NCBI GenBank assembly: GCA_021234155.1
Contig: JAJEKV010000025.1
Location: forward strand, 12,047,793-12,111,792
Source: Isoetes taiwanensis
Lineage: Eukaryota > Streptophyta > Lycopodiopsida > Isoetales > Isoetaceae
Reading direction: 5' to 3'
Length of the DNA: 64,000 nucleotides
Numbering within the stretch: the stretch's first letter is position 1; every line of letters starts with the position of its first letter. Below, piece by piece: positions 1 to 12,046 of the stretch. Under the pieces are notes generated by a model that was given only the letters and a program-made list of their open reading frames with translations, was not told the origin of the DNA and ran no database searches. A program made the translations under genes and the position numbers.

Positions 1-213
1 TCATTACGTATTGCTAAACTGGTCATCTTGCGGATAAAAAGTATCTTTATATCTACCCTCTTGTTGTTGTGTGTGTATATCCTTTAGCTTACCAAACGAA
101 GCCTTTATACCTTTTCTACCCGATCCATCACTTTTCTTTATCTTAAATATCCATTTATCATTCCACAACATTTTATCCCTTGGTCTTGGTACCAACAGAG
201 GCACCTTCGTCAT
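1..213 (-). pseudogene. copia reverse transcriptase, N-terminal fragment cut by window edge
   Basis: The 69-residue open frame contains NDKWIFKIKKSDGS, the conserved opening of the copia RVT_2 domain (family form KWVFKIK followed by a basic YKARLVAKG stretch). Here the second half is scrambled to GIKASFGKLKD, followed by YKDTFYP in place of the usual YxxTFSPV. It sits downstream of the integrase fragment in the same orientation, as expected. The catalytic YVDD would lie outside the window. Confidence 0.75.
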
Positions 214-999
214 TGAATGAGTCTAACTCATTTTCCATTGCTTCCTTCCATTTTCTTGCATCTATCCTCGCTATCAGCTTCTAATGTTTCCAGGTTCCAA
301 CGCGGCAAGATAAGATTTTAGTTTCATGTCTCAAGTGAAATCTCTACCTTCCTTCGCCATGTCTCCGTCAAATGGAAGTTCCGGGATTTGAGTATGCTCC
401 ACTCTCACGCGTCTCTAATTCTCGCCAAGACTTCTTCAACCTCCTCTACTTTCTCCCACTTGACGCTCACTGCACACTATCACCTCCAAGGCTTCATGCA
501 CCTCTTCCGTTCAATATCCGCCTATGCCGGCACTATCAGCTTCACGCGATCACATCCCGTTTCTACATCTATAATTCCATCATGTATAGACTTGGTCTCT
601 ACCACCTGCTTCAAGTTCTATTTCTTCACCTATTGGCAAATCCACTGCTTCCTCTCGGGGCATTTGCAATCACTCTCTTTATCTTGAGTTTTCTTCCAAA
701 TACTCCTCCTCGGCACCCATTCTATTACTTCCTGTTTGCTTAGACTTTTCCGGGTTCCTTTTGTACAAAACATTTTCATTGAATATCACATCTCTCACCG
801 ACATACACTTTTATGTAGTATTAGGATCGCATAATCAGAGCTATTTGTCTCCTCATCATAGCTAACCAAGAAAGTGTATATGCTTCTGATTATCCAATTT
901 CCTTCGGCTCCTCCGCACCAACATGTAGGCTACATCCATAAACTTTTAAAGCGCTTTTAATGATCAGCCTTTTTCCGTCCAAAATTGTTCCGCACTCCT

Positions 1000-1880
1000 C
1001 CCTTAATTGCAACGCTTAGGCAACTCCATTTTAATGTGACAAGTAAATAAGCACGCCCTACTTCATAAGTTATTGGGTAGACCTGTATGTGTTTGAGCAT
1101 GTGGACTCAAAAGATTCATGATAGTGCGTAGTTCTTTCGCTCATACACCATTTTGTTGAGGCGTATCCGTGACGTATATTAAGCCTTATCCCATTACATT
1201 TGACAGACCAGAAATTTCGACGACCAGATTCAATTCCAAGATCTGGATCTAACACTTAACCTAGATGATTTTTCTTCTTCTTTCAACCTCATATATAGTT
1301 TAAAGGCATTAAACACTTGTCCTTTGGATCGTAAGAAATAACATTTGGTTCAAGCCTCGCTAAAATCATCTATGAATGCTAAAGTAACACTTTTGCACCA
1401 AGACTTCGACTCTTGCATATAGACTACGTATTATCGAGTGCACAAGATCAAGTAATCTATTTTGCTCTCTTACCCTTATTCCCCGAAGGCAATCATGGTT
1501 TACCCATCTATGCTTCACAGAGCATCATCATGTTTCCTCTTTCTACACATCAAATCATCCAAAAGATTGTAGCCTATTTACATTTTAATGCTATCATGGT
1601 TTGTACATGAGCTAGCCTTAAATGCCAAATGTGCAAATTATCCATCGTGATATTTTATTGATACCTTGACATCTAATTCAAATAAATTCCCCTTCTTTCA
1701 GCCTTCCAAATAATTTACACCATCTCTACTAAACTTGCAACCATACTTATGAAAAATAAATCATAACCTTTGTCTACAAGATTGGCAACCGAGACCAAAT
1801 TAAACAACATGCCAAAAGTAAACAATGAAAGTATTCTAAGAACCCTCAACAGATCCTTGCCTTCTTTGATACCTCAAGAA
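1000..1880 (-). pseudogene. copia pre-integrase and integrase core fragment
   Basis: Minus-strand pieces match copia pol in order: NLVSVANLVDKGYDLFF (about 1815-1760), the GAG_pre-integrase signature LHIWHLRLAHV (about 1650-1610), a remnant of VHSDIC around 1440, AFIDDFSE near 1375, FNAFKLYMR (about 1315-1290), and a broken form of the QQNGVAERKN motif near 1150-1120. These contain two of the catalytic acidic positions of the DDE integrase. At least five frame changes and several stops lie between them, so no active integrase can be made. Confidence 0.8.
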
Positions 1881-2229
1881 CTCCCCTTTCCATGGACCTT
1901 TTGTGTTATGCCCATTTCCCATCCGCACCATTCTTGACTCCTACTTGGCTCAATGTTTCATCAGATTAGGTGAGTTTACTAATGGAGACTTCAAATTCAA
2001 TCTACAAATAAGGTGTCAGCTTTTACCCATTCCTCTTAATACCAATATTTGATAATGTATATTTTCTAGATGCCAGCGCTGTGATTTAACATTATGTACG
2101 CCATCTTCCTCAATAATGCCCTAATCGCTGCCAGCTCTTTCCTGCTATCCTTGCTATCATCAACTTTATTTACATTTCCAAATGAAAGAACCTCCTCGAC
2201 CCCTTCCTCGGGGTAAGTATATGAACTCC

Positions 2230-2960
2230 GTCTACCTACTCCACCTTTCTCGACGGGCAATCAGCCTTTATGTGACCAAACTCCTCACACCATAGCATTG
2301 AATCAAGGTCATTCCTCTTGCTCAATTCCCACTGACGCCTTCCTCTTTCTCCTATCACAATATGGTGGATGTTCCTCTTCTAACAACTCTCTCCCCAAAT
2401 TGTTTTTGCAATCTTCTCCTGCTCAATCTCTCCGTTTCATTCGCTCTACAAAATGCATCAAGCTTGGAGCGGTGACGCCTAACTAACACAAATTTATCTC
2501 TTTATGAGTATCATGAAAAGTTTTGTAAATGATAATACCTTTTGTTGCCCGAATACTTCACTCCAAATTTCAAGATCGTGAAATAACAAACGTAAATCGC
2601 TTAATTATATCTCTACTCCTTACTTCCTTTCTTGAATCGCATATTCCAAGACTAGATCTCCAAGACTTCTATTTGCTATGAAGTTTTCTTCATACCTTTT
2701 TAAGCAAATATTGCTACATCTCATACGAGGTCTTGTGCTGAATTTCAAGCACTATGTCACCTTCCCGCCTACATAATGATTGCCTTTGCAATCTCTTCCT
2801 TTCTCATCTTCGCTATTTCTCCTTTTTTTTTCTTCTCAGAAATGGATGCCTCTTGCTTCACCTTGGTTTGAGCAAATAGATTTTCCTCGGGACACAAGCC
2901 CTATAATTTGTCCACCTTAAGAGCTTAGGTTATTTTTGGCCTACACCAGCCATCTCCTTC
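2230..2960 (-). pseudogene. copia gag fragment with CCHC zinc knuckle
   Basis: The clearest part is a retroviral-type zinc knuckle at about 2250-2295 with spacing C-x2-C-x4-H-x4-C, readable as CYGCEEFGHIKADCP only after allowing one missing base after the third codon. Upstream (higher coordinates) there are gag-like stretches such as KLFMILIKR and LQKQFGE in changing frames. Copia Gag packages the element RNA into virus-like particles. The start codon is not recoverable; an ATG near 2950 is plausible but unsupported. Confidence 0.7.
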
Positions 2961-5040
2961 CAAAAATCGGGTGTCAGTTGAGATAAGTCGCAGCAAGTCT
3001 GGCTGGCCATGGTGGTTGGCTCGACATTAATCAGAATAATCTCATCAGGATTCCAACGCGTGCCCAATCCACCTAACTCTCCTTGCCACACCGCACAATA
3101 CTTCACAAATCAGCTCCCCGCTAGGGCACCTCGTTCATCCGGCTTCCGCTGCGGACTGCTCTCTACTACATCGATCCGACTCGCTTCAATCGGGCCAATC
3201 AGCTTCCGAATGCTACTGTCAAGCCACGACATTCCGCTGCGATGACCAGTAGAAGGGGCTCCCGCTTGTTGACCGTGATCTCGATAAATTATGCCGCCAC
3301 ATCCGGCTCAGCCAGACATTTTACACGGCACAAAATATTTATCACCAGTAATTCTCGCCACCTAAGCCAATGAACATGAGCATGCATAAAGTTGTTCTGA
3401 ATTTAAATGATAGATCCAGGCATAATTGGATAAGATTCTTTGCAAGACAATGATATATCAATCCACCGCAAGATCACAAACTTAAAACACCAGCAGGTGA
3501 GGCCAAAGATAATTCCACAAAAAAAATTAAAGGGATAAGAGACGGGTCGAGAAGCATGGGTCGTGCCTCGCGGAACTCGCGAGATGCAAGTACTCAAAAA
3601 GGGGTCAAGAATGGCTACAAACCAAAGTTAAATTTTCCCCGCATACTCGATAGAGGCACAAGCCAAAGATCCCACCGTTCTTGGCAAGCTCAATCCAGTA
3701 AAGAGAACGCGAAGCAAAATACAAAGAAGAAGTGATTAGCAAAGAAAAGAAAAAGAAGAGCAAATGATGAACCTGTGAGCTAGAATACGAAGATCCATCA
3801 TGTGCAGCTGGCCGGGGAGCCGATCCAAAGATCCTACTACGCGCCGGTGATTTCACCCATCAAAATCAGTAAGGAATTCAAAAACATTACTAAAAAACTA
3901 GAGCAACAAGAAATTGCAGTAAGATGAACTCCAAGGATAGAAACAAATGGCCCCTCTATCTACGCCTGGCCACTTCCATCCACATCACCGCAACACAAAA
4001 AATAATCGACCAAACCTAGAGTGTGTAATAATAATTAAAGCTCAAATGGGTCAGTGTGGCTTTCTTGTTTCAAAAATAGATGAATAAAAGAATAGATGAA
4101 ACCTAATAGGAAAGAATAAAAAGCTTAAAAACACTCTTCAGAGAACTCCTAATATCTTACCGAAATCTTAATGCAGAACTCTTTAGAAAAGCCTTCAAGA
4201 GGAAAAGGGTCTCACTTCCACTAAAGCAGACTCCCCGCCATTCTTCTTGAGATTCACTGAGTAAAAGGCGAATATGGCAGCAAAGTGGAAGCAAATGGGG
4301 TAGCAATAATTTCAAAAAGAGACAAATAAATGGATCTGCAAGAGAAAACTATCACTTCCTGCTGTCAGCCATAGCCGAGAGCTCGGCCTCATATGGGAAA
4401 AGGGCGTGCCCGAAAAGCCCAAAAAAAGGGAAGTTACTCCTGACCCTTTCCATCTCCGCGTGCCATTTTGGCAGTATTTTTTCACTTTCGCTGGGTCTTA
4501 GATTTGCAAAAGTGCCAAGATCCCATGGTGCAAATTAAGGCACGCCGATTTTGATGACATGGAAATTACACGGATAGGCTAGAATTGCAAGAAAGGCTGT
4601 GAGGTCCGGGTAGGGCTGGTGCTAAAAAAAAAAAAAAAATCAGCATATTCTGTATTGCAGAGAACACTTGTGGGGAAATATAATTTGTCATCCAAGCATA
4701 AAACAATAGAAACTGCCCTGTATGACTAATAAACTTTTTAACTCATGCAATATTCTTAGAATTAAGAAGGTGTTTCCAGTACCAACTAGAAAGCATCGTG
4801 TGGAAGCTTTACTGTGGCTAGTGAAATAGCACATAAGAAAGATCACATGTTTGTAACAAGAAAACTTATCAGGCTAGAACCAATGTGCCCTACAAGCCCT
4901 ATATGTCTGTAAAACAAGCATTCTTGAAGGAAATTGCTGGGATCATCAAGGCAATTGTTAGATCAAATAATTGTTAGATGAGTGCATCACAGCCTGCCAT
5001 AGTTTGGAAAGGAGATTTTAGGACTTCCTCCTGATCTTGG
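2961..5040. other. intergenic, no gene recognised
   Basis: I found no domain here. A short A-tract (15 or more A) lies near 4625-4641. On the minus strand an 83-codon frame (3605-3856) begins at an ATG and is followed near 3770 by a CAG-GTTCAT junction and a pyrimidine-rich stretch, so it could be a first exon, but nothing in it matches a family I know. The stretch 3009-3245 is more GC-rich and open on both strands without recognisable motifs. Confidence 0.4.
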
Positions 5041-5973
5041 ATGTTCAAACTTGTTCTGATATGAAGCTGCACTCAGAACAGTGTTGAATGATCCATGATG
5101 AGATAAAAATCTGCTCCAAAGATATTCTGTCCTCTGGTTTGGGCCTCAACATAGCCAAAACAAGGTCTCTGGCATCCTTGCACAGCACCATCAACAGGCC
5201 AAACTAAGTGACAAAAGGGCAAATCCTGCCTACACTGTAGCTTCTTGAAGTCGTCAATCTGCACCTGCTGAAAGGCTATTTTGCCAGTGAGTGACTCATA
5301 TGCAAAATCAACCCTAAACCCCAAATATCCACTCTTTGAGTCTGTTGTTGCTAAACCTCCGGTGCAACAAAAATATGGATTTCTACTATGTCGGTAAACA
5401 AGAATCATCGTGCAGAAACGAAATCAGAGTCCAAAATCTAAACCCTAACATCATAGGGTTCCCGGCCACAAGTATGTTGTTGTCCGACTTTAGATCTCGG
5501 TGCACAATTTGGTTAGAATGTAAACCTGTATATGCTGTATAGGTTTCTATAAGAAGGGCTGATTCCTCTTTGTGGGAAAGTTTGCCTTCTTTTCAATTCT
5601 AGAAGCCAGGCTATAAATGACATAACTCCATGATCAAATGCCAAAACGCGTTCGTCTTCGATTACCTCTTCCAAAATGCAGAAAGCCGGAGCAGCCGGAA
5701 AGCTTCCGCATAATCTTGACCTCTTTTTCCACTCCTGCCTCTGTCATCATCTTTCTTCCTTTTGGGAATGGTTTTGAAGGAATTGCTTGCTGGGAAGCTT
5801 TTACTCCGGCAAAGAAAGACTGTACATGTTCCTCCGCTGTCGATTCTCTCGAGGACATCGTAGCTTTTTAGAAGATTGAATAGGCCCTGCTCAGCCTCAA
5901 CCATCGTATTCGCCGACCTTGACAAACACAAGCAAGCGAGACCTAGGAACTGAGCCTGAAGCCTTTTATTCAC
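5041..5973 (-). pseudogene. Ser/Thr protein kinase, frame-broken
   Basis: The kinase subdomains occur in order on the minus strand: a glycine-loop-like SYDVLERIDSGGTCTVF (about 5867-5815), LKTIPKRKK-like lysine region (about 5790-5745), LSGCSGFLHF (about 5705-5675), catalytic loop IVHRDLKSDN (about 5510-5480), LDFGL magnesium loop (about 5441-5428), FVAPEV (about 5375-5355), then a VDIWGLGLIL-like helix F and a C-lobe ending near 5041. The catalytic Asp, the DFG and the APE motifs survive, but they lie in different frames with stops between them. The layout resembles plant calcium-dependent or CAMK-like kinases, a weak subfamily call. There are no obvious introns inside. Start chosen at the M at 5973; an internal M (about 5905, MVEAEQG) is equally likely. 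Confidence 0.7.
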
Positions 5974-5984
5974 TTGTTCTTTTT

Positions 5985-6100
5985 GTTGCTCTAGGGGTAA
6001 ACCCTCGTTTATGTGGTTTAGGATATACCGAGTATATGCCGAATATACTCAAGATATGTTGATGACCGCTAAAACCCTTTGTTCCCCTCGTAATGCACTA
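5985..6100. repeat. dispersed repeat, copy 1 (pair with 10367-10500)
   Basis: A segment with TTATGTGG, then a run of TATATGC/GAATAT words, then ATGTTGATG and ACCGCTAAA recurs, diverged, at about 10367-10500 in the same orientation. Each copy begins with a CCCTAG or CTAGGGG-like word. It may be a terminal piece of an unidentified element. No coding content was seen. Confidence 0.45.
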
Positions 6101-6859
6101 CTACTAAGTGCGCTAGGATCAAGGATGCTCCGACCGTAACTAGCGCGTACCTAATCCGATGAATAAGAACACAACAGTGGTTTATAAATTTGCTTATGGC
6201 TATATAGAATAAAGAAAAAGAGTTCCTAATTAGAAAACAAGAGGGTGAGCATCCAATCCGGCTCCTCGCTTTTTCCTACCGCTTTCTTCTCATATAGTAG
6301 CTGCATAGCTAGCCTTGCCTCTATGAATCCATGCTTATATCTGCTGTTCCCCAAGCTTTTCCCCGGGTGTTCTATCATATTGAGACATGCAGACTAGCTT
6401 ATTTGTCGGATGATTTGAAGTACCCCATCTCAACTATCTCGGCCAGCCTAACGCTCCTATTGTATAGTTTTGATAAAGAGTCGCTTCTCCCGCTGCGTAT
6501 TCATGGCTTGGTCAGATTCAAATGGCTTCTAAAAAGCGCTTATGCATTGGGAACTATTTTAATAATGAGTGAGCAAAAAGTTCAAAGAGAAGTTTCTAGA
6601 AAAGTATGCTTGAAGTAAGTCGATATACCGCAGCGCTTTACATACTAAGTGTGTGATGGTCTTGGCGAAGATGAAATGTGCTTGGCAAAAGATAAATCAG
6701 AAGTTCCTATATTTTCTCTGGTAGGTCTACAGTGGGGACATAACTTCTACCCGGATGGATTATCACATTTTATGGTTCTAAAGGTCAGTGATCGTACGAC
6801 CGCTGCAATGATATTTTCAAAGTCATAATGGTGGTTGGAAAGGCTATACGCAAGCAACT
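6101..6859. other. no gene recognised
   Basis: A 95-codon open frame on the plus strand (6331-6618) has no recognisable motif. The rest is AT-rich with stops in all frames. Confidence 0.3.
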
Positions 6860-7310
6860 TTGCCGGGTTTGTTTCACATACCCTTTCCAAATGAGATACA
6901 CTATGCACTCATGCGATATGGGAGTCGAGTGCCGCAGGTGCTACGCTTATTGAAAGGGCTTGGCCAACTTGAGTACGCAGTGAGCCCATTACGACAAAAG
7001 GCTTGCAGAGCAAAGAGAATCAAGTTCATATATGGTAAGAATTTGCGTGATCCACATCAATCAAGTAAACTAATTCTTTTGGAGATGGTTTACGGCTAAC
7101 CAAATAAATATTAGTGAATTTAAGGTTGTTTGAATGAGTTCCCGAATGGTCCGAGGTACAATCTTATCATTTGCATGTGCAAGAATCCAATTTTTGGCAG
7201 AGGGGTGCAAGATAAGCCTATGGGCGCAGAATAAAGTACGACTCGGGCAGGTCTCCGCTTGCCTTATTCTTAAGGAATTATGGAAAATCGTGCTCTTTTT
7301 CTAAGACTTG
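6860..7310 (+). pseudogene. possible copia RNase H remnant
   Basis: Short islands fit the order of copia RNase H on the plus strand: an AKRI-x-YIYG-like stretch and SSKLILL (about 7005-7085), a degraded GDADWAGNQIN-like stretch (about 7080-7110), and an AEY-x-QVSAC-x-x-LW-like stretch (about 7225-7280). Each match is short and needs frame changes. There is no recognisable RT upstream or LTR downstream, so this call is tentative. Confidence 0.3.
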
Positions 7311-7500
7311 TCTAAGGGCTGGTGTATGGCATACGCTTACATCTCATTCCTAATAACTATATAGGATCAAAAACCTATTATGAAGGACACATGCCATAAT
7401 GTAGGCTTTGCATTCTAAAGTATAAATTAAATCCATTGTAAGAAATTGAGCATGAATTGTGGTTCCATAGTACTGACCACTAATGGATTGGGACTAATGG

Positions 7501-7719
7501 GTGCTTTTCACATCTTTAAGGACTCCTAACTATGAGACATGCAATTACCTCCCCGATCATTCCGGGAAAGTAGTAAAGACATGGTGCAAACATATGTTTG
7601 ATGCAAACAAAGAGTATGTTGCAGAGGTATGGCAAGGCAAAGGTGATACTAAGGCAAAGGATGTGTACAGTCACTTTTTGAACAATTATTTAATTAAGGC
7701 CGTGGAGAGACAAGTATAG
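7501..7719 (+). CDS. open frame of unknown function (72 codons)
   Basis: The frame reads well as protein (for example MFDANKEYVAEVWQGKG followed by KDVYSHFLNNYLIKA) and is acidic-basic mixed with low stop density, unlike its AT-rich surroundings. I do not recognise the family. It has no obvious start context and is probably part of a longer, broken transposon protein together with the downstream plus-strand frames to about 8300. Confidence 0.25.
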   Translation: MLFTSLRTPNYETCNYLPDHSGKVVKTWCKHMFDANKEYVAEVWQGKGDTKAKDVYSHFLNNYLIKAVERQV

Positions 7720-10366
7720 TCGCACAGCTCCCTCAAGACATACACAAACTAAGTTGCCAAGTTCCAATGTTAACAAGTACTTGGACAAAGGTAGTCAAGT
7801 TGTTTGAAACGCCTAGTGTAGGGCAAGATGTGGCATAAATAAATTGTGGTTTTATCTTGAACTAATATGGCTTATGTTGCACAAACAAGTGTAAGGATGA
7901 ACTCGAACAGCTTATGAATAGAGTTATGTACGTGGTCCAGAGTTAAAAGATACTCCACACAAAGGATCCATCTTCACAATGCCTAGTTGTATGGCTTCAT
8001 TTTTTAGAAAAAGGTCAACATCGCAGTGTTACGAATCAATTAACCAAAATGGCCTAGCCACCGCCATAAGTCCGACTTAATGTTGACATAGCCTCAAGGA
8101 AGGACAATCAAATACAAGGTATGTGGTTTTAAACCTATCTTTAAAAGCTCGACAACATGAAGTGCATGGTGGGGATCTTGGGAGTAAGGCTCTAACTTTA
8201 TATGTTAGAACATTACTTGTTTTAGATACACCCAAAGACAAATTCACATGAACTGCAGATTTTGGATGTTGCCATGACATATCATGACTATAGTTTTTTC
8301 ACCCATGGGATAGGCTTATACAAGTGCATCATGATGTTTATGCAATGCTAAATTTCCTACATCTAGTTTTAATAAGACTGCAGCACTAATTAGGGACAGT
8401 ATGAGGTATATGTTCTATGAGAGACCAAGTTTTTAAGTAGCATTTCTAGTTGCGAGAGCGACATCATGGAATGTGAAAATGGAAGACCACTACAAACATT
8501 TAAATCATTTTGTATGATCCATCGTGTGAACAATACATTGAGCTTTGCTCAAGCATGTAAATATGGCGTAACTTTGCCGCAGTAAGATTTGCATTTCGTG
8601 GAAGATGTTTTGATAGTAGTGCGTAATGCGTGATCTCTTTATGGATCCTTTACATGTAGAGAGTGTTGTGAGGTACACTGTGAGAGCCTGCGGATGTGAA
8701 GAGGCCTAAAAGAAGAGATTAAGGGCCCCATACCGCCCATTGCCGTATTAGGGATCACGCCGGAAGGAGGCCCCAGCTTTTATAGCATGTGGGCCGCCTC
8801 GCGGCACACCACAAATATCTACCATCGCCTTCATGCTTAAGATCAAGTTCAATTCCATCGCAACCATCTGCTCCGTATCATTTCAAATCCAAGCCCTCAA
8901 ACGCCCCGTAGCAGGCGGCAAGTTCCCCTTTATGAGTAACCATTGAACACCGAATGCTATGGTAATTAAATCCTCAAGGAACCGCTTCCGCCGCAGGATG
9001 TGATTGTTTGATTGAAAAATACGGTGATTTAAAATGGTGCTTTTCCCGCTGTAAAGGGTGGCCTGTTTCTAGAGACAATCACTGAATGGCATAAGTACAA
9101 GATGAGTGATATGTTATATGATTCACAATATATAGTCATAGTTAAATGCATTCACAATGATAGCTTACTTCGGTATCCAGGGAAGCAAGAAATCCGCCAT
9201 GGCAAAGGGAGAAGCAGGCAAAAATGTCAAAGAACAACTAAGCCAAAGAACAACCTATGAAGTAGAAGAATTGCCAAGTTCATCCATTAACAACACAATG
9301 AAAGACTATCCATTAACAACACGATGAAGGAGAAGCAATTGCTGCTGACTATCCATTAATAACAATACTTGATGTCAAGACCTACATCCAAGCATTGAAG
9401 ACCTACATCCAAGACATCTGCATGATATCTAAAGTAGGTATTTAAATAAAATGGGGAGTACATGATATGGTCTGTTGATGACATGGCATAAGAAAATGAA
9501 ACAAGAAAAAACAAAGGTCAGGTAGTCCGTGACATAAAAAAGAGGGCCATCGAACAAAGCATTAAGGCAGCCGATCCAATGATTTTAAAGATTGGGACAG
9601 AGCAGATCCAAAGATTTCAAAGATTACGCAGAACGTTGGTATAGAGGTGTTGAAAGGCAAACAGGAGTTTTGGAGAGTGAGAAAGTACCAGGCGATGTTT
9701 GATAATTCGCAGTGCTTCTAAGGCTCGGTTTTGGCGATATAGTTGTATTTGGCTTCTGATTTGACGCATTTGTGCTGGAGATTTGATGTAATCTGATTAG
9801 AAATTACGCCCGAATTTGTTCATTTTCTAAATAGTGTCAATACCGTCACATGTGCGGTGAGAATTGGCCTATCTTCCTCAAGCTTAAATCCATATTGTAG
9901 CTTCTCTACAATTTTATCCTATATTTAGAATATTTTGCAAATATATATTTTCTCAATTTCCATCCCTAGGGCCGCCAAGCACCCCAAAAAGAAAAGCACA
10001 AAATGTAGAAATTTTATTACACAAATATATTTCTCAAAGCTAATAATGCTTAGATTAGCATGAGAAAAGAAGTGAGCATCGTATATTCACACATCAAGAG
10101 ATAGTTGGGGCCCAAGTTTAATACCCTCCTAGCTATGATGTATGTTTCACCGATACTTCTATTAAATGGTAAATTTTAACTAACTAAGGTCGCCTACCAA
10201 GGTTTTGGCAATGTTGAAGGGGAGCAGTATGGGCTTCACCCCAATCGTTTTGCGAGCAAAAAAAGGCTTGACCCATTTTTAGAACTCTATGAAGTGAATG
10301 AAGATTTTGGCAATGGTGGGGATTGCCCATTTTAAAATTTATGAGGTGAATTGTATTTTTTTGGGT
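7720..10366. other. no gene recognised; probably decayed mobile DNA
   Basis: Only scattered short frames are present. The stretch 8680-8790 is locally GC-richer. At 9230-9420 short words recur (CATTAACAAC, ACCTACATCCAAG twice), suggesting small local duplications. I saw no domain, RNA gene or terminal inverted repeat. Confidence 0.3.
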
Positions 10367-10500
10367 TGCCCCTAGAGGGCCAATCCTCTTATGTGGATTT
10401 GCATATGCTATATACGCTTAGTATATGCCTAGAATATGCCAAAACCGCCTAAACTTGCTATAGGGCATAAATTATCTACGCCCATGTTGATGGGTGACCA
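10367..10500. repeat. dispersed repeat, copy 2 (pair with 5985-6100)
   Basis: This shares with the first copy the CTTATGTGG, AGTATATGCC, ATGTTGATG and ACCACTAAA words in the same order and orientation, about 4.4 kb downstream. Identity is moderate. It could be an LTR or terminal segment, but no boundaries were defined. Confidence 0.4.
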
Positions 10501-12046
10501 CTAAACCGCCTAACCGACATTACCTTCCCCTTCGAGTCCTTACCATAACTATTACCGGGCATAAAGATAACTGTAGATGTGCAACAAGCAAAATGTGTAT
10601 ATATCGAATGGATTCTAAAATTACATCTTGCACGATGCAATATATGCCTTGTTTGCAAACATCTACACCGTGAAATGCAATAAGTTAAAATTTAGTGTTG
10701 TGGTAGTAGAAAATGCACAATTTGAAACTTAAGAATGACATACTTAAATCCAACTAAAATACCTCTTTTCCAATCAGCCTTGTCGCGTCAGAAGGCATTG
10801 TGGTAGAATGAAACTTTTTCACATGACATGAATTCTATAATACCTTTGTCCCAAAAGATATTGAATATTGCAAGGCCTAAAATGTGGTTCTAATGCTACA
10901 TGGAAGTTTGCCAGTAGAAAGTGATGGGAAGTGCAAGTGCATGGTTTACATGCATGTTTGAAGAAAAGGGCTCAAGGGCCAAACATTCTCCGGGTGCCAT
11001 GGAACTCCAAAGGTACTAAAGGCTAACATATGTGTTGTTGACTTTGTTAGAGATTTGGCACCTTAAAATTTTAATTCCCCTTTCCGATCCTCTCGTGATA
11101 AATATGTAGTCAAAGTCTCCTCCCTTTCTCCCTCCCCCTCCTCCCTCCCTCTAAGAATGCTCTTTTTTTCTCTCTCTCGATAAACTCCATAATATACAAA
11201 GGGAGTAATTGTGTCCCCTCCCTCCCCCAATAGTCCGAATACTTTTGGGGCCATTCTTGAGAGTTTGCTGAAAATATAGTTCGACTAGTCAATGGAAGCA
11301 ATGCAAGCTTCTATAAACTAGCCCTAAACAATGATTTCCTGTTAAGAGTCAAAAGATAAGATGCCTACTATCTAGCTTTGTGTCGTTCAGAAAAACATAT
11401 CTTCATAAAAAAACATATCCTCTTCTCGCACTTTGACATCAAATCTTCATAATCAATTTTGGCAGACTTGATAGAACAAGAAGTCATCACTAATTTGCTA
11501 ATATCCTTATTCAAAAGAGACCCACGTGGGCAGCCATACTGCATTGCCGTGGAAATTTATTCTACACTCTAAATGCACTAAATGACCCTAGTCCCTAAGT
11601 ACATGACCTAGTTTACTCACTCGTGACGCTGGTCCTTAGCTGCTTTTTTATCACAATCGAGATCCTGGGACTAAGCCACCAGAATTTGTGCGCTTGCAAA
11701 AGCTCGATAGCTTTGAAGGTATGCGACGGTATATGTTAGAATAGGGTTTTGTATAGCAAAACAGCAGTTTTCCGGCCTCCATCTCCAAAGGGCTAAACCC
11801 TGCTGCTGAAAGTAGTCAAGCACGCTACCTCATAACAGAGGTCCAAGTCCGCTTCAATGGAAGTTTGTTATGCTGGAAAGCTCTTCTTAGCAGTAACCTT
11901 TCTGATATGTATGATATGAGACCCTGGTTAAGTTATTTCGTGATAACAGCAATTCTCCTACGGGTTGCTCTTTTGATTCCCTTGGATTAGGGCTTCACAT
12001 ATTCCCTTGACTTGCCCTAATTTGTTGGTCCAAGCGACCCAAAGAT
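10501..12046. other. no gene recognised; C/T-rich tract
   Basis: A pyrimidine-rich low-complexity tract of CCTCC and CTCTCT words lies at about 11112-11180 and creates misleading open frames on the minus strand. The remainder has short frames only. Confidence 0.35.

Larger units (their letters stand above)
1..2960 (-). mobile_element. Ty1/copia LTR retrotransposon remnant, truncated by the window edge
   Basis: Read on the minus strand, this stretch follows the copia order: gag with a CCHC knuckle (about 2250-2295), pre-integrase region (about 1870-1580), integrase core (about 1480-1000), then the start of the reverse transcriptase (213 to 1). The order integrase before RT is diagnostic for Ty1/copia. 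Every domain is broken by frame changes, so the copy is dead. No convincing LTR pair was found; the 3' end lies left of the window and the 5' LTR should lie to the right of about 2960, where I see no clear boundary or primer-binding site. Confidence 0.85.

Noticed and set aside
3605-3856. 83-codon frame with a hydrophobic stretch as a small membrane protein
   Set aside because: The Phe/Leu-rich part lies right after a possible splice donor in a pyrimidine-rich stretch, so it looks like translated intron.
11063-11301. Arg/Glu-rich minus-strand proteins
   Set aside because: They are translations of a CT/CCTCC low-complexity tract.
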